A stretch of 64,000 nucleotides of DNA. Origin: Ficedula albicollis. Lineage: Eukaryota > Chordata > Aves > Passeriformes > Muscicapidae. The stretch lies in NCBI RefSeq assembly GCF_000247815.1, contig NC_021684.1, positions 12,338,558 through 12,402,557 of the forward strand, written 5' to 3'. The translations under genes were made by a program, and so were the position numbers. The notes below the pieces were generated by a model. It was given only the letters and a program-made list of their open reading frames with translations, made no database searches and was not told the origin of the DNA. Positions 1-19,100 of this stretch are shown here, piece after piece (within the stretch, counting starts at the first letter, position 1; each line of letters begins with the position of its first letter).

Positions 1-17
1 CTGCTCTCCCCCTGCAG

Positions 18-3000
18 CCGACAGGACGCTGAGCCGCCCCCGCTGCCGCCGCCCTTCCCGCCCCGGGCCGCCGCTGGAGCCGCCCGCGCTGTCGCTGAGC
101 CGTGCCCGGCTGTGCCTGCCCGCGCAGCCCTGCCGGCCCTGCCTGCGGGTGCGCCTGGCCCTCCCCACCGCAGGTACGGGAGGGGCTGGCGGGGCCGGGC
201 ATTCCCGCGGCAGGGGACACACACCCCGTCCCCCACCCGTGTCAGTGCACCACGCCTGTTTCTCGCAGAGCTCGGCGGTGTCCGGGGACTGCAGCTCACC
301 TTCCTGGAGCTGAGCTCCAACCGGGCCGGCTGGCTGCAGGTTTGGCAGCGACGCCGGGTGTTGGGCAGCTCCACGGTGAGTCTGCATTGGACGGTGGAAC
401 CGGGGGGCACCGAGGCCCGGAGTACCCCCGGTGACCCCCTGCTCCCCGCAGTGGCAGGTGCAGTTCGACTGCTTCCCGGCAGAGAGCGGGGGGCAAGTCC
501 TTGTCTCCCTTCGCACCATCCCAGATCGGGGCTTGGCCCTAAGCTGCAGCCATATGGTCACCGCTGAGCCACCTGGTGAGACTGAAGGGGTTGGGAGGTG
601 TCCTGGGGGGACGCTGGTGCTAGCTGACCCCCTGCCTGCTCTGCAGGGCCTGTCTTCACCCATGCTTGGGTCCCTGAGGTGCGGGCCATTGAGGTGTGGG
701 TGCCCGCGGGTCCTCCCCTCGTGGTACGGCTGTGCCACCAGCTGGCGCTGGAGTGTGAGGAGCTGCCCCGGCCCTTCCACCAGCAGGTAACACCTCTGCT
801 CCCTGGCACCCCCATCCCAGACTGGGGGACACAATCCTTGCCATCTGATACTCCCTCCATATTGCAGGTGCTGGTGCCAGGAGGCCACCACATCTCACTG
901 CCATACGAGTTCCTGGTGCCCTGCCTGTGCATTGAGGTGGGTTGCCCTCCCCTACAGCCCCTACCAGAGCCCCTTCTCTGTTCTCACATGAGGGATGGAG
1001 GCATATCCTGCCCTGACCGTCCTGCTCTGCTGCCCCAGGCCTCCTACTCTCACCACGACAGCCCACGGAGCAAACGCTGCCCCTTCCGTGACCAGCCAGA
1101 TGCCTGTGAGTGCCTGGTGCCTCTGGGGAGGGGTGCTGAGTCCCAGGGGTGTCCTTTGGTGTCTCCCCACCCCACTGACATAGTGCCCCACAGATGGTCC
1201 CGAGCTGTGGTCCTCAGTGCGCTTCCACGACTACAGCACCAGCAGCAAGGACCAGATGGCAATGGTGCTGAATGCCAGCTGCCCCCTGCACCCACGGGCC
1301 ACCCTCTGCTGGAGAGAGGCAGCAGATGAGGCTGCACCCTGTCATGACATCCCCAATTCCACAGCCAGTGAGGATGAGCAGGTGAGGGCTCTTGATCTTG
1401 AGGTGTCACAGTATGTGGGACTGGAACACTGGCTGGGGCATCCACTGGATCTCAGGGTCAGTGTAGAGCAGTGACCCCACTGTGGGGTTTGTGTGAGTCA
1501 GAGATGGTAACTGTGACACACTCACCATTTGTTACAGGTGTACATACTGGACAAGGTGGACGTGCACCCCCAGCTCTGCTTCCGAGTAAGCCCCTGTGGG
1601 TGGGTGGGCGCCATCTCGGAAGGGGCTGGGGGGCTGTGGTGGGTGAGGGCAGCTCAACCTGCCCTTTGTTGATCCCACCTCTCCTCAGTTCTCCTACAAG
1701 AACAGCAGCCATGTGGAGTGTCCCCACCAGCCAGGTGAGCCCTATAGGCAGGAGGCAGCCCTAGGCTAAGCACAGCCCTGCCCTGAGAGTCCCTTGCACC
1801 CCTCACCCTTTTTGGGCATCCTGCAACCTCCTCTCTCTCTCTGATGGCCGCAGAGACTGCCTGGAATGTCTCAGTGAGTGTCTGGGGGCTCCAGCTGCGC
1901 CTGCACCTCACCTCCCACATCCCTGCAGCCTTCAGTGCAGCCCTGTGCCAGCGCCAGAGTGGGCAGTGTGAACCCGAGGCCCCACTCTACACTGTCACAC
2001 AGGTGAGTGGGGCAGAGCAGGGGGGGACATGGTGGGGACAGACCCGCATTGATCCTGCCTTATGCTTTGCAGCCAGAGGGCTCTGCTCCCGGAGAGTTGA
2101 CGCTGCTGCTGCCAGTGCAGGTCCTGGGCAGCTGCGTGCTGGTAAGGTGACCCTTGTGCTGTCATCTGTGCTAAGGGGGACCCAGCACGGTCCCCCTCTT
2201 ATCCGGCCCCTTCCCCAGGTGTGGCGCTCGGATGTGCATTTTGCTCGGAAGCAGCTGCTCTGTCCTGATGGTGAGAGGGGATCCTGGAGGGAACTCAGGG
2301 GGCGGTGAAAATGGGAAGACACTCCCCTTATTGCCCTTCTCCCAGTCTCCCGCAGGCACTTCGGGCTGCTAGGGCTGGTGCTGGCACTAGGACTGGTGGT
2401 GACTGTGCTGCTCCTCAACTGCCGTGGTGCCTGGAGGCCAGATGATGGTGAGGAGCAGTCAAGATGGCAAGAGGGGCTGGGGTGCCAGTTCTTGGGCTGC
2501 AGGAGGTCCCAGGGTGGTGGATGACAGACGGATGCCAGGGTGTCCTCAGGGGATGCCAGTAGGACACGGAGCTGAGCCGTCACTGCTGTCCCCTCCATCC
2601 TGCAGGTGTCCCCGGCGGGCGCCCCGTCCTACTGCTGTACTCGCCAGACTCAGAGGAGCACCTGGGGCTGGTGTGTGCCCTGGCCGAGCGGCTGCGCGCG
2701 GGGCTGGGCTGCGACGTGCGCCTGGACCTGTGGGAAGCGGGTGGCCTGGGGCAGGCGGGCGCCCTGCCCTGGCTCTATGCCCAGCGGAGTCGCGTGGGCC
2801 GCCAGCGCGGCACCGTCCTTCTCCTCTGGAGCCGCGGCAGTGCCCGGCTCTTTCGTCGGTGGCAGGTCGGGATGGCCGACGGGATGCCCGGAGATGCCCA
2901 TGACATTTTTGGGGCAGCCATGGCCTGCCTGCATGGGGAGATGGGGGCGCCGGGCCGCGGCGGTGGCTGGGTCCTGGCGTACTTCAGCCGGCTCTGCAGC

Positions 3001-3213
3001 CCCCGCGATGTCCCCCGACCCCTCCGGCCCCTGCCCACCTATCGCCTGCCCCGACAGCTGCCCGGGCTGCTGGGTGCCCTGCGAGGCAGCCCCCCCGCCC
3101 CTCGCCGCTGCCGTCGGGGCAGGGCAGGGAGGCTCCTGCATCGGCTGCTGGAGGTGGGGGCTGGCGAGGGCAGTCCCCCACCCCGGCCCCCCGAGGCACC
3201 TTCTGGCACCTGA
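18..3213 (+). CDS. IL17RE: Interleukin-17 receptor E (IL-17RE), 5' end outside the window
   Basis: Single-pass cytokine receptor chain; in mammals IL-17RE pairs with IL-17RA to receive IL-17C at epithelial surfaces. Fourteen exons are visible: 18-173, 269-375, 452-575, 647-786, 868-936, 1039-1105, 1194-1381, 1538-1585, 1689-1734, 1854-2002, 2073-2141, 2219-2270, 2346-2447 and 2606-3213. All junctions are GT-AG and phases agree, giving about 640 residues; the human protein is about 667, so only a short N-terminal part is missing. The ectodomain has paired cysteines (for example CLPAQPCRPCLRV and LVPCLCIE). The transmembrane helix is in exon 2346-2447 (FGLLGLVLALGLVVTVLLL). The last exon is a SEFIR domain: it opens RPVLLLYSPDSEEH, continues LPWLYAQRSRV and GTVLLLWS, and has LAYFSRLCSPRDVPRPLR, which matches the human IL-17RE signature closely. 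The gene is followed directly by IL17RC in the same orientation, as in mammals. Identification is by recalled family sequence, not a search. Confidence 0.93.
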
Positions 3214-3709
3214 GTGGCCAGGCCGGGCCTGAGCTGGGCATGGCTGCAGGGGGTGCAGGGCTGGGCGCAGCCCCCCGGTGAGGGCAGGGATTCTGCCAGG
3301 GAAAGGCAGGGCCCAGGTGAGCGTGTGCCCATTGCGGCAGCAGGAGGGGTACCCATGGGTGCCCCAGGAAGGGGCTGCGGGGGTCCAAGCAGGACTGGCT
3401 TCAGTCGTGGAGTGTGCTGTTGGGGCCGGAGCGAGCATCCAGCTGGTCACCTGTGGCCAGGAGTGGAGATGCTGTCCCAAGCAGGGGCAGCTTTACTCCC
3501 ATATAGGGACTTGCTCCAGAGGAGAGCCCATAGAATCCCCATTGGACACCACAGCCAAGCGAGGGGTTAAGGTGGTCCAGGAACAATCTGCGAGATGAGG
3601 AGCTCCCTGCCCTGCCCAGGCGCAGGCGGCTAGAGGTACAGGTGCTGGGCACAGCCCGGCCCTGCCCTTTGCCTCGACATTGCCAGCAGGACTTGGTCGG
3701 GGTGGAAGC

Positions 3710-3715
3710 AATAAA
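3710..3715 (+). terminator. Polyadenylation signal of IL17RE
   Basis: A canonical AATAAA lies 497 bases after the IL17RE stop codon and is followed by a T/G-rich stretch (gtgtcatttc). It is the first such hexamer after the stop, so the 3' UTR is probably about 0.5 kb. Confidence 0.6.
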
Positions 3716-3887
3716 GGTGTCATTTCACCCTGCCCTGTTGTCTCTCCGGTGTACCGGGGGGATTTGCTGGTGTCCTGGAGGGTTGGGGGCTGTTCAGTGC
3801 TCCTCTGCAGCACGGAGGGGCAGGAGGACGCACCCGGCTGGGCACAGCCTGTCCCGGCACGGCTGCCACACCGTGGCCCAGCGCCGC

Positions 3888-3889
<2 letters not shown>

Positions 3890-3918
<29 letters not shown>
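3890..3918. repeat. C-run A (29 bases) with duplicated flanks, probable assembly artefact
   Basis: An uninterrupted run of C in the IL17RE-IL17RC spacer. The 30 bases before it (3861-3890, starting ggctgccacaccgtg) recur immediately after it at 3919-3948 with one mismatch. This is what a false join through a homopolymer between two overlapping contig ends would leave, although a natural tandem repeat cannot be excluded. Confidence 0.7.
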
Positions 3919-3920
<2 letters not shown>

Positions 3921-4142
3921 CTGCCACACCGTGTCCCAGCGCCGCGGCGGCTGCCTGGGGCCAGCCTGGCACCGTGCCTGTGCCATGGAGCCAGCTCTGT
4001 GGGGCCCCAAGCCCTCCCGAGGGTGCCGGGGCACGGAGCCCTCCGCGGTCGGTGCGGGAACAGGAGGCCCCACCCCAGGGCGGCGGCTGACGCCACGCAA
4101 GGGCCCGGGTGTCCGGGATCGGAGCAGGAAGCGGGAGCCGGC

Positions 4143-4144
<2 letters not shown>

Positions 4145-4211
<67 letters not shown>
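4145..4211. repeat. C-run B (67 bases), probable assembly artefact
   Basis: An uninterrupted run of C about 90 bases upstream of the IL17RC start codon, inside what should be the IL17RC promoter or 5' UTR. No gene content can be read through it. Confidence 0.75.
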
Positions 4212-4213
<2 letters not shown>

Positions 4214-4299
4214 CGGCGGTGGGGCCCGTGGAGCCAGGACAGGGGCTGGTGGGGAGTGGCCAGCGTGGGGCCGGGGCAGCCCAGGGCCCCGGCCCCACC

Positions 4300-7200
4300 A
4301 TGCACCCACTGGGGCAGCTCCTGCTGGTGCTGGTGCTGGGGTCGGTGGGTGGCCGTGGGGACCCCCGCGACAGCCTCGCCTGCTCCCAGGTGGGTTGGTG
4401 TCACCAGCGCGCTGGCGTCGGGCACCTGGCACCGGCCTCACCCCTGCCTCCCCCAGGGCCTCACCTGCCGCCTTTTGGGTAAGTGCCATCCCCATTCCAT
4501 GGCCGCCACCCCACCCAGGGCACGGGGACTCCGCCCCCATGCTGGCCTCTCTGTCCCCCCAGACACCGATGTGCTGTGCGGGACAGAGCCCCCGGGGCCC
4601 AGGCACGGGCTGGCCCTGGCTCGTCTGCGGCTGGAGCCGGCCCTGCGCTGCACCGAGCCCACGGCCTGCGTGCCCTGCCTGGAGGCACGCGTGCGCCTGG
4701 CCTTGCCACCTGCCACCAGCGCCGGGTCCCGCCTCTCCGCGCAGCCTGGCACCTCTGGGACAGAGGATAGCGGTGATGGGTCACTCACAGCGACTGAGGC
4801 CACCTTATCCCAGCCCAACGTTACTGGGCTGCTGCTTCTCTCCGGGCACGCGTACGCCTCGTCCCGCTGTGTGGCCGTGGAGGTCTGGGCACCCTTGAGC
4901 CCCACGCTGCGTGGCCGAACCGTGGTACGTAGATACGGGGCACTGGGGATGTGTCCCAACACTGTCAGTCCCTGGGCACTGGGGGGTCTCGTTTCCGTGC
5001 CCCAGGGCTGGCGGTGCCGGTGCCTCACTGCAGTGGGGTGGTGGTTTTCCTGGCCAGGGTTGGGTGATCTTCCAGTGCTTCGAGGCGCCGCTGGGCTCTG
5101 AACTCCGCATCTCGGCATACATGAACTCCCGGGGCCGGCAGAGGCTGAGCCAGCAGCAGCGGGTGCCAGGTAAGCCCCGGCAGGTCCCCTGCAGTGGCCC
5201 CAGCCCTCCTGCCCACTGATTCATTGTCCCCACAGACTGTTCATGGCCTGCAGCACAGGCTGCTGTCCCCCAGTGCCAAGGTAGGTGCTGGCGTCACCCC
5301 ACCTCGGTTTGCATCCCCTGGTGGGAGCCGGGCACTGGATACTAGGGGTGAGAATGACCCTGGGGGTGCCATGGCCTTTGCATTGGTGCTGGGCGGGCAG
5401 TGCCAGGAGCTGGGTGACCTGAGCGACCTCTGATACAGTGCCCAGGCTGCAGGTCTCCCCGGGGGAGAAGGAGGTGGTTGTGCAGGTGCAGGGGGCTGCA
5501 GTAGGGCACAGCTACACACTCCGGCTCTACAACAACCATAGCCATGGCACCAGTGGGCCAGGGCGTGCGGTGACCATGGTGAGTATGCACCCCATTCCCC
5601 GACCCCCCACCCCGTCTGTTCTCCGGTCGCTGCCCTCCTCCCTGTTCCCGAGAAGCCGTGTCTGTATTATAGGCAGTGTGCTGGGAGAGGGTCCCCTGGG
5701 AGTAGATCCTCCTGAGTGACCCTGCTGGTGGCGATTTGCCACGGGGTGACCCACATCTGGTTGCTGGTAGCAGAGCAGTCCCATGAACTATGTCTTGCCT
5801 GTCGATGAGGTGCTGCCCTGCCTCTGCCTGCAGGTGGGCATCTGACCAGGCACTGCGGGGGTGGTAGGATGCCACTAAAGAGGGGCTCCAATCTCCATAT
5901 ATCTCCCTCTGGCACCCCAAGGGGGCCAGCCAGGTCACAGTCACAGCATGGCTACTTTTCTTGTCTCTCCCCACTCCCAGGTCTGGCCGGAAATCCAAGA
6001 CCCACTACGGGCCACCCTGTGCCCCTTCTCTCATGGTACCTTCACTCTGAGGCTGGGCTCTGGGGGGCTGGGACACAGGGGGCACCACACGGAGTGACAC
6101 CCCTCTCCTGGGTGCTGCTGCAGATGCTGAGGCCTGGGAACGCCTGTGGGCACAGAGCCGGCTGGTCCTGCACGTCGAGGGGCAGCTGCTGCTCTGCTCC
6201 CTCGCAGCCCCCTGCGACCTCCCGGCTGAGCTGGTGCCCTGCTGGCAGCCAGTGCCCTCCGGGCCCTGCCAACTCCTCCCTGGCCTGCAGCAGCCTGCCA
6301 GGGGGCAGGTGAGTGGGGCTCAGCAGGGCTCTGTGCGGCACTGGGGGCTTTGTGAAGGATGGTGGCGATGGTCACGGAGCATCGCTTCCACTCACAGGTG
6401 CCCCAAGAGTTCGGAGGGCTGCGGCCACACCCAAACCTCTGCGTGCAGGTAGGACACCACTCTGCCCCACAGCTGTCCCACAGGCAGCCCCACATCACCC
6501 CCAGGCACTAAAAATCCACTCTCTGGGGCAGGTGTGGAGCGGTGGGCTGGTCCGGCTGACCCAGTGCCTTCGGGACCGTGAGTACTGCTGGGGTGGGAGG
6601 GTAGGGGCAGCCTGTGGGTCCAGCTGAGTGGGAGCTCTCCTTGGCCTCCCCTCGCCACCTACCCAGCCCCCTGGCACATTCCCAGGAGCGCTGCCCGGCC
6701 GCCCCGATGACCTCCTGCTGCTGGAGCACGGGGGGAATGCCTCACTGTGTGCCATGGAGCGGGGTGCCTGCACACCCCTTGCCAGCTTCACCAGCACGGT
6801 AAAGAGGAAGGGACCCCCATGTCCTGGCAGCAGTGGCACTGGTGGCACAGGGACCCCTGTGTCCAGCAGTGGTGGCACTGCTGTCTGACTTGCTGTGTTG
6901 TTGCAGGGAGCAGGGCACCCTGGGCTGCTGGAGCAGGATCTGCAGCAGGACGTGGCAGGGGGGCAGTGCCAGCAGGTCAGTGTGAGCAGCCAGCGGGCAG
7001 TGGGCAGGGACTGGGCACTGTCTGACATGTCCCTGTGTCCCCCACAGCTGTGGCACCCATCGAACAGCACTGGGATTGTGCTCTGGGCCTGTCCCCTGCA
7101 CAAGTGTGAGTGTTGACAGCCATGGTGGGTGAGAGGAGGGATATTAGGGGGCTGAGGGAGGGGACCCCACTGTGGAGCCACTGGAGACCTTTGTTGCATG

Positions 7201-8555
7201 CTGGGGGCCCTTGATGGATGCCAATCCTGCCCTGCAGACCTGCGTACCCACTGGGCACTGGTATGGATGGGGGTGCTGCTGGGGGCCGCCTGTCTCCTTC
7301 TGCTGCTCTTGATGAAGAAGGAGGACATGAAAGGTGAGTGGTGCACTTCTGGAGGCTGTGCCTGGCCTGGGACCCCTTCTAGGACCTCATTGCCTCTCCT
7401 CCCTGCAGGATGGCTGAAATCCCTGAGGGCTGGCTATGGCTCCAAGGGTAAGTGTGGGTTGAGCCTGGGGCCTTGGGGTGAGTTCTCTGTCCCAGAGGGA
7501 TCAGAGGACAGAGTGAGGGGGTCCCCCACCCAGATTAGTTAATGTTTGCCTGTCAGACAGGGTAGGTAGGGGTGTAGGGAAACAAAGAAGAGGGTGAGAA
7601 CCCTATGGGACGTGGGAGGGGGCAGATTGCAACCTGCCTCCCGCCATGTCTGTCCCTTAGGGTAGGTAAAGGGTTCGGCAAGGGTACTGGGGGACTCATG
7701 TCAGTGGTGGTCTCAGCTGCTTCCCGTTGTGGATGTTCTTTAGCTTGGGTACAGGGGATGCTGCAGATCTTGGATGACAGAGGCAGGGGATGGTCTCCCC
7801 CATCGTGGGTGCTTCCTAGCATGCCTCACACCATAGGGTGGGTACGGGGTGCCTAGAGGGATGCAGGCACTGATGATCCCCCCTCAGGTCCACTGCAAGG
7901 TGGGCGGGCCCTGCTGGTGCATGCAGCAGAACCAGTGGCGGAGCGGGCGGCGTGTGCCTTGATGGCAGCTCTGCACTCACTGGGACTGACAGTGGTGGCA
8001 GCACCGGGGGGTGGCAGCGGGGTGGCAGCTTTGGGGCCACTGCCCTGGCTGCACGCCCAGCACCACAGGGCACTGCGTGACAGTGACACCATCATCCTCC
8101 TCCTGTCCCCGGCAGCCGTGGCTGCTGCACACCAGTGGGACACTGGGGCCAGGGCTGTGCCAGAGTCCGGGGCCGCTGAAAGCAGCCTTGGGCCCCGGTG
8201 CAGCCCTGACCCTGATGATGTCCCCAGTGTGGCACCCTGCGAGGTGTTTGCAGCAGCTCTGTCCTGTGCCATGCCAGTGCTGGCGGCGGCCAATGGGCAC
8301 TACGTGGTGGCCTGGCTGGAGGCCCTGGTGCCGGCAGTGCCCCCAGCCCTGCAGGCAGCCCCTGCCTTCGCACTGCCCAGCGAGATGGAGGGGTTCCTGC
8401 AGGCAGGCAGCCCCTGCCTTCGCACTGCCCAGCGAGATGGAGGGGTTCCTGAAGGCACTGGCAGGCCCAGCTCGGCAGAGGGGCCAGGGGCTGGAGCCGT
8501 ACGTGGCGGCGGTGGCCGATGCTCTGCAGCGGGCGGTAGGGGAATAAAGGGGTGA
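4300..8555 (+). CDS. IL17RC: Interleukin-17 receptor C (IL-17RC), C-terminus frameshifted by a 52-base duplication
   Basis: Receptor chain that in mammals pairs with IL-17RA to bind IL-17A and IL-17F and signals through its SEFIR domain. The start ATG (gccccaccATG) opens a signal peptide (MHPLGQLLLVLVLGS). Seventeen coding exons: 4300-4389, 4457-4478, 4563-4924, 5058-5169, 5236-5280, 5439-5578, 5774-5833, 5981-6035, 6124-6308, 6398-6448, 6532-6577, 6686-6798, 6907-6975, 7048-7105, 7238-7333, 7409-7447 and 7888 to the stop. All phases agree. Marks of IL-17RC are FQCFEAPLGSELRI, LPCLCLQV, GIVLWACPLHK just before the membrane, and the helix in 7238-7333 (ALVWMGVLLGAACLLLLLL). As read, the frame ends at 8555 (736 residues). 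A 52-base tandem duplication near 8351-8454 shifts it; the frame used after the second copy (stop at 8547) has the tail expected of a SEFIR domain (EPYVAAVADALQRAVGE), giving about 716 residues without the extra copy. The first SEFIR box reads RALLVHAAEPVAE, without the YS-acid pattern seen in IL17RE. Confidence 0.92.
8351..8454 (+). repeat. 52-base tandem duplication in the last IL17RC exon
   Basis: Bases 8351-8399 (starting gcaggcagcccctgcc) are repeated without change at 8403-8451, an offset of 52. The unit encodes FALPSEMEGFL, so that peptide appears in two reading frames. Because 52 is not a multiple of three, the downstream SEFIR tail is shifted. This is either a real frameshift allele or a local assembly error. 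Confidence 0.93.
8543..8548 (+). terminator. Polyadenylation signal of IL17RC, overlapping a stop codon
   Basis: AATAAA in the context ggggAATAAAgggg, with T-rich sequence (cttttgctgagtgtg) downstream. In the frame expected without the 52-base duplication, the stop codon TAA (8545-8547) lies inside this hexamer, so the mRNA would have almost no 3' UTR beyond the cleavage region. Confidence 0.65.
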
Positions 8556-8681
8556 CAGTGCTTTTGCTGAGTGTGAGTCCAGCTCTGAGCCCAGCAGGGA
8601 CTGGGATGGGTTGGGAAGGGGTGGTGGGGTAGACTCGGATGGCATGGAGAGGGATGATGGGGAGGTATGGGGGGGGTGGGG

Positions 8682-9117
<436 letters not shown>

Positions 9118-9180
9118 AGAAGGGGGGCTGGCCTGTTTGGGTCGTGAAGGGGAAGGGGATTTTTTTGGATGGAGGGTGGT

Positions 9181-9371
9181 GGGGAACTGGACCAGTTCAG
9201 GGGTATGAAGGGGAACTGGACCAGTTTGGGGTGGTGATGGGGAACTGGATCAGCTCACTGGGACAGTTTGGGGGAAAGTGTCAGAAGAAATTGGAGCAGT
9301 TTAGGGTGAAATGAGGGGGAACTGGGCAAATTTGGATACAGTGAGAGGGAAGTGGACCAGTTTGAGTGGAG
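9181..9371 (+). repeat. Short minisatellite, 29-base period
   Basis: The motif ggggaactggaccagttt starts at 9181, 9210 and 9239, an exact 29-base spacing. Further decayed copies follow near 9313 (ggggaactgggcaaattt) and 9346 (gagggaagtggaccagttt). It lies between IL17RC and CRELD1. No other structure was seen in 8556-9509 apart from C-run C. Confidence 0.8.
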
Positions 9372-9509
9372 GGGGGAAGGTGAACCGCCCCGGTTTGGCT
9401 GGGGATGTTTGAGGATCCCGCCCAGACCAGGCTGTGACCGGGGTCACCGAGTACAGCCCACCCGCGCTACCCCCACCCCGGCCTTGGCCCTCAGCCCCTT
9501 TAAGGCGCG

Positions 9510-12475
<2,966 letters not shown>

Positions 12476-13114
12476 CTCTGGAGCTGCTGGGCGCAAGCTG
12501 AGGGACAGACTCAGCTTGGGGTGCAGGGCCTCCCCCAAGCAGGGCTGGCTGCCAAGGCCGCATCCTTCACGTGATGCTGTGCCCTGCATGCGTCCCCCGG
12601 CCACCCCTTAGCATAGGATCTTCTTTTCCCTGTCCCTGCAGAATGAGCCAGGAGTACCTGATCCTGAGGGCTCCCACACAGCCCCCTCTGGCTGGAGGGG
12701 TGATGCCAGGCAGTGCAGCATCGTGTGGGGGGCACAGCATGCTGCCCCCAGCTCCTCGTGCTCTGGAGGAGAGGCCTGGCATTGTGACAGGTGAGGGGGT
12801 GGAGGGGCAGGTGAGGGAGGGAACCTGCTATCTGCCCCCAGGCTGGGGCTCCTGGCCGTGTAGGACTCCCCTCCCATGAGGCCATTCCCTGTGGGAGAGT
12901 GGGGGGCTGGGCCCCCCCATGTCCTGAGCTGCCCCCCCCATCCCTGGGCAGAGCCCATCTCCCCTCCCAGGCTGGGGGGCCAGGGGCCCCTTGACACTGG
13001 CAGGGCGCTGTGCCAGTGAGGGGGCCCTGCTGGATGCATGAGTGTGGCCATTGCATTTATCTGTGGTTTGTCCGTCGAGGTGTGCCCATCTGTCCGTGTG
13101 TCCATATCTCAGGA

Positions 13115-13120
13115 AATAAA
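13115..13120 (+). terminator. Polyadenylation signal of CRELD1
   Basis: AATAAA about 640 bases after the CRELD1 stop codon. It faces the PRRT3 signal on the other strand at 13197-13202, so the two genes end about 76 bases apart. The interval 12476-13114 is the CRELD1 3' UTR and shows no other gene. Confidence 0.75.
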
Positions 13121-13196
13121 GCTCTGCACACCCAGCTGCTGCTGCCCACCACCGCTTTCACATGCCAACAGGACCGTCTCCTCCCAGCATAAACTC

Positions 13197-13202
13197 TTTA
13201 TT
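13197..13202 (-). terminator. Polyadenylation signal of PRRT3
   Basis: TTTATT on the + strand is AATAAA on the - strand, 124 bases beyond the PRRT3 stop codon. This gives PRRT3 a short 3' UTR that converges on the CRELD1 end. Confidence 0.7.
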
Positions 13203-13325
13203 TCTCTCATTTGGCACAAATGGAACCGCCCCTGCCCGGCCCTACAGGGATGCAGGATCAGACCCCCTCACCCTGCCACTGGGCTCATCGTCCTCCTGCG
13301 CCCCCAGTCTCTGCCTGTCCCGGGC

Positions 13326-19100
<5,775 letters not shown>

